Assembly: GCF_029531845.1 (NCBI RefSeq)
Contig: NZ_JAMBPV010000002.1
Span: 434,001-498,000, forward strand
Length of the DNA: 64,000 nucleotides
Direction of reading: 5' to 3'
Source: Staphylococcus equorum
GTDB taxonomy: Bacteria > Bacillota > Bacilli > Staphylococcales > Staphylococcaceae
Part shown: positions 58,453 to 64,000 of the stretch, piece by piece
How positions within the stretch are numbered: the stretch's first letter is position 1
How the letters are laid out: each line of letters begins with the position of its first letter
The notes under the pieces: generated by a model
Databases searched by the model: none
Told to the model about the DNA's origin: nothing
The model's input: only the letters and a program-made list of their open reading frames with translations
Translations under genes and position numbers: made by a program

Positions 58453-60126
58453 TTAGAATAGACCAATTGCATGTCCATCATCAGTGACATCCATATTCAA
58501 TGCTGCTGGTTTTTTAGGAAGACCAGGCATAGTCATGATTGCTCCAGTCAATGCAACAATAAATCCTGCTCCTGTCTTAGCTTCTAATTCACGAATAGTG
58601 ATTTCAAAACCTTCAGGCGCACCTAATTGTGTCGCATCGTCTGAGAATGAATACTGTGTTTTTGCCATACATACTGGATAGTTATCCCAACCATTTTCTT
58701 TAAATTGTTTAAGTTGTTTTTGTGCTTTACTGCTAAATGTAACTTTTGAGCCACCGTAAATTTCTTTAACAATTGTTTCAATTTTTTCTTCAAGTGGTAA
58801 ATCTAGTTCATATAAATGTTTGAAATCTTGTGGTTCATCAAGTACCTCTAGCACTTCATTCGCTAAATCGATACCGCCTTTACCACCTTTTTCCCATACT
58901 TCAGTTAAAGCAAGTCTAACACCGTTTTCTTTTGCCCATTGTTGCACATATTGTGTTTCTTCTTCAGTATCATGTACGAAAGCATTTAACGCAACTACAG
59001 GTTCTAAACCATATTTTTTAACGTTTTTAACGTGGCGTTCTAAGTTCACAACACCTTTTTTAACCGCTTCAACATTTTCTTCTTTTAAGTTGTCTTTAGC
59101 TACACCACCATGCATTTTAAGCGCACGAACTGTCGCAACTACAACAACTGCTGATGGTTCAAATCCTGCTTCACGTGCTTTGATATCAATGAATTTTTCA
59201 GCGCCTAAATCGGAACCAAAGCCAGCTTCAGTTACAACCACATCTGCTAAGTCTCTCGCAGTTTCTGTTGCTAAAATTGAGTTACAACCATGTGCAATAT
59301 TAGCAAATGGCCCACCGTGTACAAGGGCTGGAGTGCCTTCAATTGTTTGTACTAGGTTTGGTTTAATTGCATCTTTTAGAATCATCGCTAATGCGCCTTC
59401 TACTTTTAAATCTGCTACAGTAACAGGTTTACGTGATCTTGTATAACCTATAGTAATTCTACTGATTTTGGCTTTTAAATCATTAAGGTCGTTAGATAAA
59501 CAAAGAATTGCCATTATTTCAGAAGCAACCGTAATATTAAAACCATCTTCTCTTGGAACCCCTTGCGTTGGTCCACCTAAACCTACATTTACATTACGTA
59601 ATGCACGGTCGTTCATATCTAAAACACGTTTCCATTCAATACGTCTTTGATCTATTTCTAATTCATTACCTTGATGCATGTGGTTATCAATAAACGCTGA
59701 CAGTGCATTATTCGCAGTAGTGATTGCGTGGAAATCACCATTGAAGTGTAGATTTATATCTTCCATTGGTAATACTTGTGCATAGCCACCGCCAGTCGCA
59801 CCACCTTTTATTCCGAAAATAGGACCTAAAGCTGGTTCACGTAACGCTACCATGACACTTTTTTTAAGTTCGTTGAATGCATCTGCTAATCCAACTGTAA
59901 CTGTTGATTTACCTTCACCTGCTGGCGTAGGACTCATAGCAGTAACTAATACTACTTTTCCCTTACCGTTTTTTTGTTGAACTTGATTAATATCAATCTT
60001 AGCTTTATAGTGCCCGTATGGTTCTAATGCACCTGCAGGGATGCCCGCCTGCTCAGCAATATCTCCAATCGGTTTTAATGTTGATTGATTTGCTATATCT
60101 AAATCAGATAAGTGTGCCAAATTCAT
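58453..60126 (-). CDS. fhs: Formate-tetrahydrofolate ligase
   Basis: Fhs (10-formyl-THF synthetase) uses ATP to join formate to tetrahydrofolate, feeding purine and formyl-Met-tRNA synthesis; in anaerobic staphylococci formate from pyruvate formate-lyase is the source. The 557-residue protein has the P-loop [17 protein letters not shown] near 64-80, the folate-binding [22 protein letters not shown] near 98-120 and the HNLxx-like [14 protein letters not shown] near 268-281. GAAGGGG precedes the start. A cre-like palindrome lies about 120 bases upstream. Confidence 0.97.
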   Translation of the reverse strand: MNLAHLSDLDIANQSTLKPIGDIAEQAGIPAGALEPYGHYKAKIDINQVQQKNGKGKVVLVTAMSPTPAGEGKSTVTVGLADAFNELKKSVMVALREPALGPIFGIKGGATGGGYAQVLPMEDINLHFNGDFHAITTANNALSAFIDNHMHQGNELEIDQRRIEWKRVLDMNDRALRNVNVGLGGPTQGVPREDGFNITVASEIMAILCLSNDLNDLKAKISRITIGYTRSRKPVTVADLKVEGALAMILKDAIKPNLVQTIEGTPALVHGGPFANIAHGCNSILATETARDLADVVVTEAGFGSDLGAEKFIDIKAREAGFEPSAVVVVATVRALKMHGGVAKDNLKEENVEAVKKGVVNLERHVKNVKKYGLEPVVALNAFVHDTEEETQYVQQWAKENGVRLALTEVWEKGGKGGIDLANEVLEVLDEPQDFKHLYELDLPLEEKIETIVKEIYGGSKVTFSSKAQKQLKQFKENGWDNYPVCMAKTQYSFSDDATQLGAPEGFEITIRELEAKTGAGFIVALTGAIMTMPGLPKKPAALNMDVTDDGHAIGLF

Positions 60127-60243
60127 TCGCCCCTTCTTAAATAAAGTTTAAATCAATAAATATATTTCCCATATATACTACTGATAAAAATAAATCCTTA
60201 CATATTAATATTAACTAACTTATGTTGTGTTGTCGATTGATAG

Positions 60244-60257
60244 AGACAGCGCTTTCA
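60244..60257 (-). promoter_or_regulatory. cre-like site upstream of fhs
   Basis: The minus strand reads TGAAAGCGCTGTCT, close to the cre consensus except in the last two bases. It lies about 120 bases before the fhs start. I did not identify the promoter, so its effect is uncertain. Confidence 0.45.
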
Positions 60258-60277
60258 AAATAATAAATGAAAATTTC

Positions 60278-60309
60278 CACTTTAAGCGTCATATGATACG
60301 CTTAAAGTG
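60278..60309. repeat. Perfect inverted repeat between fhs and acsA
   Basis: CACTTTAAGCGT and ACGCTTAAAGTG arms enclose CATATG; it is a near-perfect 32-base palindrome. Flanking T tracts are poor on both strands (TTATTTTA on plus), so it could be a weak acsA terminator or a protein-binding site. The remaining spacer to 60491 shows nothing else. Confidence 0.5.
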
Positions 60310-60491
60310 TTATTTTATACCAAAAAACTCCCTATATATCATCATAATCATTAGTGTGTTGAATAAAATACAAACTTAGAATTGATAATATAATGGGAGT
60401 ATGGAAATTTCTTGTTTTATTTTAAATTAAAAATACAGGTTAGCTATTGATGCTTAAACTAAGTAAAATAAAAATGCTATTTTTTGTTTAA

Positions 60492-62201
60492 TTAGTCTTC
60501 CATTGTACTTAAATCACCTTCAGGTAAATCGAGTTCCCAAGCTTTAAGGACACGACGCATAATTTTACCAGAACGAGTTTTTGGAAGTTTTTCTTTAAAT
60601 TCGATTTCGCGTGGTGCAGCATGTGCGGCTAAACCTTCTTTGACAAATACGCGAATTTCTTCTTTTAATTCATCTGTAGCTTCGTACTCTGGACGTAAAG
60701 CAACGAATGCTTTAATAATCTCTCCTCTTACCGGATCTGGTTTACCAATTACACCTGCTTCTGCGACCGATTCATGTTCTACTAATTTTGATTCAACTTC
60801 GAATGGGCCTACTCGTTCACCTGCCGTCATGATAACGTCATCTACACGACCTTGGAACCAATAATAGCCCTCTTCATCTTTATAAGCAGAGTCTCCAGAA
60901 ACATACCAATCACCAATAAAGTATGAATCATATTTTTCAGGATTTTTCCAAATAGAAACCATCATAGATGGCCACCCCTTTTTAATTGCAAGGTTACCCA
61001 TTCGATTTGGTGGCAACTCGTTACCTTGATCATCAACTATTGACGCTTCAATACCTGGCAACGGTTTGCCCATAGAACCTAATTTAACGTCCATAGAAGG
61101 ATAGTTAACAATCATATGCCCACCTGTTTCAGTCATCCACCAAGTATCTAAGACACGTTTGCCAAAGACATCTTTTGACCATTTAATTACTTCAGGATTA
61201 AGTGGTTCACCTACGGATAAGATACTTTTTAGTGATGTTAGGTCATATTTATCTATAATATCATCGCCTGCACTCATCAACATTCTTAATGCAGTCGGTG
61301 CCGTGTACCATATTGTAACTTTATATTCTTCAATCATGCTGTACCAAGCCTCAGGAGAGAATCTGCCTCCAACGATACAATTTGTCACACCATTTAACCA
61401 AGGACTGAAAATGCCATATGAAGTGCCTGTTACCCAACCTGGGTCAGCAGTACACCAATATACATCATCTTCTTTAAAATCCAATACATATTTACCAGAA
61501 ATATAATGAACGAGCATCGCTTTTTGAGCATGTAGTACACCTTTAGGTTGACCTGTTGAACCTGAAGTATAATGCAATATCAAACCATCATCTAAGTTTA
61601 ACCATTCTGTTTCAAATTGGTCACTAGCATTTTCAAACTCACTATTAAAGTCAACATATTCACTTTTTACGTCCTCATCTACGACTATAATCGTTTCTAA
61701 ATGTGATAACTTATCTTTAGGAATACGTGGCAATAGTGCATTTGTTGTTACAATGACTTTTGCTTCACTATTTTCTAATCGATCTGCAACAGCTTTTTCC
61801 ATAAATGCTTCAAACAATGGGCCTACTATTGCACCTACTTTTAATATTCCAAATAGAGCAAAATAAAGTTCTGGTGTTCTAGGCATAAATACAAAAACGC
61901 GATCACCTTTTTCAATGTTTGCTTTATCTTTTAATACATTTGCAGCTTTATTAGACTTTGATTTCATTTCTTCAAAAGTATAACTTTCTTTACGCTTATC
62001 ATCTTTATAATGTAACGCGATTTTATCACCATTACCTTCATCCACGTGGCGGTCAATACATTCATGTGCCATATTCACCTTACCAGTTTCTGACCATGAA
62101 AATGCTTTTTCTATTTCTTTCCAGTCAAAATTGTCGTACTCTTTTTCATAGTCTTGTAGGTTAAAATTTCCATTTTCCCCTTTGTATACTTCTACTTTCA
62201 T
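60492..62201 (-). CDS. acsA: Acetyl-CoA synthetase
   Basis: AcsA activates acetate to acetyl-CoA with ATP for growth on acetate after glucose runs out. The 569-residue protein starts MKVEVYKGENGNF at 62201, 9 bases after AGGGGG; a longer in-frame stretch is leader. The AMP-binding motif is LHYTSGSTGQPKGVLHAQ near 230-247, the hinge GRVDDVIMTAGERVGP near 440-455 and the C-terminal PKTRSGKIMRR, whose Lys546 is the acetylation site. AcuA and AcuC, encoded divergently, should switch the enzyme off and on. Confidence 0.96.
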   Translation of the reverse strand: MKVEVYKGENGNFNLQDYEKEYDNFDWKEIEKAFSWSETGKVNMAHECIDRHVDEGNGDKIALHYKDDKRKESYTFEEMKSKSNKAANVLKDKANIEKGDRVFVFMPRTPELYFALFGILKVGAIVGPLFEAFMEKAVADRLENSEAKVIVTTNALLPRIPKDKLSHLETIIVVDEDVKSEYVDFNSEFENASDQFETEWLNLDDGLILHYTSGSTGQPKGVLHAQKAMLVHYISGKYVLDFKEDDVYWCTADPGWVTGTSYGIFSPWLNGVTNCIVGGRFSPEAWYSMIEEYKVTIWYTAPTALRMLMSAGDDIIDKYDLTSLKSILSVGEPLNPEVIKWSKDVFGKRVLDTWWMTETGGHMIVNYPSMDVKLGSMGKPLPGIEASIVDDQGNELPPNRMGNLAIKKGWPSMMVSIWKNPEKYDSYFIGDWYVSGDSAYKDEEGYYWFQGRVDDVIMTAGERVGPFEVESKLVEHESVAEAGVIGKPDPVRGEIIKAFVALRPEYEATDELKEEIRVFVKEGLAAHAAPREIEFKEKLPKTRSGKIMRRVLKAWELDLPEGDLSTMED

Positions 62202-62241
62202 TTTGAATCCCCCTCTTAATGAAATCGCTTGCTTAAAAATT

Positions 62242-62294
62242 ATTATAACGAATATTGTCAAAATTTTCAAAATAATAGTGTGTAAACGAATACA
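62242..62294 (-). promoter_or_regulatory. acsA promoter and cre shared with acuA
   Basis: The minus strand has TTGAAA (62265-62270), a 17-base spacer and TATAAT (62242-62247). TGTAAACGAATACA at 62281-62294 is a good cre, 10 bases upstream of the acsA -35 and about 30 bases upstream of a plus-strand TATAAT (62324-62329) for acuA. One CcpA dimer could repress both directions. Confidence 0.75.
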
Positions 62295-62383
62295 TTTTTG
62301 TGTTATTTTAAACTTTTTTAACTTATAATAGACTTATATTAGATTGTTTACTGTATGTGTATGCGGTAGTTTGGAGTGAAAAA

Positions 62384-63016
62384 ATGGAACATATAAAAAC
62401 ATATCAATCTCAAACTTATCACTTGGATCAAGGTACATTTGTGATAGAAGGCCCTGTTTCAAAAAATAACCTTGAATCTATGACTTTTGATGATGGGCTC
62501 TTTGCATTTCGCCCGCCTACGGATCAATTTGAAGCAATAAAAGAAATTAGTGAATTAGAAGAAGGAAGAATTTTTGTATTACGTAAATCACAGCATATTG
62601 TTGGCTATGTCACCTATCATTATCCAGACCCATTAGAAAGATGGTCTAGTGGTAATTTGGAGTATTTAATTGAGTTAGGAGCAATAGAACTAAGCTTAAA
62701 TTATCGTGATTTACATTTAGGAAGTGAGCTTATCCAAGTCAGTTTAGCAGCTGATGAATATGAAGATTACATCGTGTTAACTACTGAATATTATTGGCAT
62801 TGGGATTTGAAAAATTCTGGACTTGATGTCTATGAATATAAAAAATTAATGCAAAAATTGATGGGTTATGGGGGCCTTGAAGTATTTGCAACGGATGATC
62901 CAGAAATTACAAGTCATCCTGCTAATTGTCTTATGGCAAGAATTGGTTCAAGAATTGCTATAGAACAATTACAAGCATTTGATGACATTCGCTTCATGAA
63001 TCGCTTTTTCTTTTAA
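62384..63016 (+). CDS. acuA: Acetoin utilisation protein AcuA (protein lysine acetyltransferase)
   Basis: AcuA is a GNAT-fold acetyltransferase that inactivates acetyl-CoA synthetase by acetylating its catalytic lysine. The 210-residue protein starts MEHIKTYQSQTYHLD, 7 bases after GGAG. The acetyl-CoA-binding region is YRDLHLGSELIQVSL near 111-125, and DLKNSGLDVYEYKKLMQKLMG near 145-165 is typical of the family. It is followed after 13 bases by acuC; acuB, present in Bacillus, is absent. Confidence 0.94.
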   Translation: MEHIKTYQSQTYHLDQGTFVIEGPVSKNNLESMTFDDGLFAFRPPTDQFEAIKEISELEEGRIFVLRKSQHIVGYVTYHYPDPLERWSSGNLEYLIELGAIELSLNYRDLHLGSELIQVSLAADEYEDYIVLTTEYYWHWDLKNSGLDVYEYKKLMQKLMGYGGLEVFATDDPEITSHPANCLMARIGSRIAIEQLQAFDDIRFMNRFFF

Positions 63017-63029
63017 AGGGGAGAAACAT

Positions 63030-64000
63030 ATGAGTAATACGCAACAATCAACGGGCTTTGTCTATTCTAATGAAATACTGCAATATCGTTTTAGTAATAG
63101 TCATCCATTTAATCAAATGAGATTAAAATTAACAACAGAATTATTAACAGATTTAGGTTATTTAAAACCACATCATATTATTAAACCACGGATAGCTAAT
63201 GATACAGAATTATCATTAATTCATTCTCATGATTATATTCAAGCTATCAGACGTGCTTCACATGGCATTTTAAGTGACAATGAAGCTAAGAAGTATGGAT
63301 TAGATGGTGATGATACGCTACAATTTAGAATGATGCATAAGCACAGTGCACGTATCGTGGGCGGTGCATTGAATTTGGCCGATCATATCATGGATGATAC
63401 AGTCACCAATGGTTGCCATTTAGGTGGCGGCTTGCATCATAGCCTCCCTGGACGTGCAAATGGTTTTTGTATTTATAATGATGTTGCGGTTACAATTGCC
63501 TATCTCATACAAAAATATGATCAACGCGTACTATGTATTGATACAGATGCACATCATGGTGATGGGACACAGTGGAGTTTTTATACAAATAATCAAGCCT
63601 TAATTTATTCGATACATGAAACTGGAAAATTTCTCTTCCCTGGGTCAGGACGTTACACCGAACGTGGAAGTGAACAAGGTTTCGGCTATACAGTAAACAT
63701 CCCTCTTGAACCTTATACAGAAGATGATTCATTTCTAGAAATATTTAAAGAAACGATAGAGCCTATAGTGTCATCATTTGAACCAGATATTATTGTGAGT
63801 GTACACGGCGTTGACATTCACTACTTAGATCCACTCACGCATTTAAACTGTACTCTTGAATCACTATATCAAATTCCATATATCATCAAAGATTTAGCAG
63901 ATAACTACACAAACGGTAAAGTATTAATGTTTGGTGGCGGCGGCTACAATATATGGAAAGTTGTCCCACGGGCTTGGAGCCATGTTTTTTTAGCTTTAAT
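63030..64000 (+). CDS. acuC: Acetoin utilisation protein AcuC, histone deacetylase family (3' end beyond window)
   Basis: AcuC removes the acetyl group placed by AcuA and so reactivates AcsA. About 323 codons are present without a stop before the window ends; the family is near 385 residues. The protein starts MSNTQQSTGFVYSNEIL after GGGGAG. HDAC motifs are visible: HLGGGLHHSLPGRANGFC near 130-147 (catalytic His pair), IDTDAHHGDGTQ near 170-181 (zinc Asp and His) and MFGGGGYN near 304-311. The second zinc Asp region reads HGVDIHYLDPLTH. The reading frame is intact throughout. Confidence 0.95.
   Translation, partial: MSNTQQSTGFVYSNEILQYRFSNSHPFNQMRLKLTTELLTDLGYLKPHHIIKPRIANDTELSLIHSHDYIQAIRRASHGILSDNEAKKYGLDGDDTLQFRMMHKHSARIVGGALNLADHIMDDTVTNGCHLGGGLHHSLPGRANGFCIYNDVAVTIAYLIQKYDQRVLCIDTDAHHGDGTQWSFYTNNQALIYSIHETGKFLFPGSGRYTERGSEQGFGYTVNIPLEPYTEDDSFLEIFKETIEPIVSSFEPDIIVSVHGVDIHYLDPLTHLNCTLESLYQIPYIIKDLADNYTNGKVLMFGGGGYNIWKVVPRAWSHVFLAL

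Noticed and set aside
63505-63732. Minus-strand frame inside acuC
   Set aside because: It is antisense to conserved HDAC motifs, so a shadow of the real gene.

Overview
The window is a stretch of low-GC Firmicute chromosome that matches the genus Staphylococcus in gene order and protein content (dnaB/nrdR/gapB/coaE/mutM/polA/phoRP, citZ-icd, pyk-pfkA-accAD, dnaE-pde2, ackA, thiI-nifS, ezrA, rpsD, serA, nagE, tyrS, fhs, acsA-acuAC). A cutC gene and a resident speG-like acetyltransferase argue for a coagulase-negative species rather than S. aureus; the exact species cannot be fixed from the sequence alone. There are no insertion sequences, prophage genes, integrases, CRISPR arrays, tRNAs or rRNAs. 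The window is conserved core chromosome, densely packed and mostly on the minus strand.

Layout. 1-6560: DNA replication and repair and nucleotide regulation (start of dnaB, nrdR, coaE, mutM, polA) with gluconeogenic gapB. 6734-9144: the PhoPR phosphate two-component system, followed by a 540-base gap with two clusters of 11-base-spaced PhoP-like half-sites. 9686-20479: central carbon block (icd, citZ, an amino acid permease, pyk, pfkA, accA, accD, NADP-type malic enzyme). 20735-26225: dnaE, a DHH nanoRNase/pApA phosphodiesterase and a CBS/HotDog regulator. 26454-33480: two universal stress proteins, a metallo-hydrolase, pepQ-cutC, alanine dehydrogenase and a secreted phytase-like protein. 33583-41664: ackA with an N6-adenine-type methyltransferase, tpx, an RDD protein, sppA, a TauE exporter, thiI-nifS. 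41880-50115: ezrA, fRMsr, rpsD with a long leader, speG-like gene, glpQ-like gene, OsmC protein, a class V aminotransferase-serA operon. 50281-58215: HAD hydrolase, nagE, an acyltransferase, htrA, tyrS with a T-box, a GT51 transglycosylase. 58453-64000: fhs, acsA and divergent acuA-acuC (acuC runs off the window).

Regulation is the richest layer. CcpA-type cre-like sites lie before gapB, citZ, pfkA (two), ald, nagE, fhs and acsA/acuA, so the carbon-overflow and acetate genes probably share catabolite control. AcsA activity is additionally set by reversible lysine acetylation through AcuA and AcuC. Nearly every operon ends in a readable intrinsic terminator, several of them near-identical copies.

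I did not find an undescribed multi-gene system. The best leads are small: an array of PhoP-type half-sites before the phytase-like gene and similar clusters before phoP; a terminator behind tpx whose first arm holds the -10 of a near-consensus promoter for the next gene; a pair of dispersed hairpin repeats; and a short possible gene remnant at 29941.
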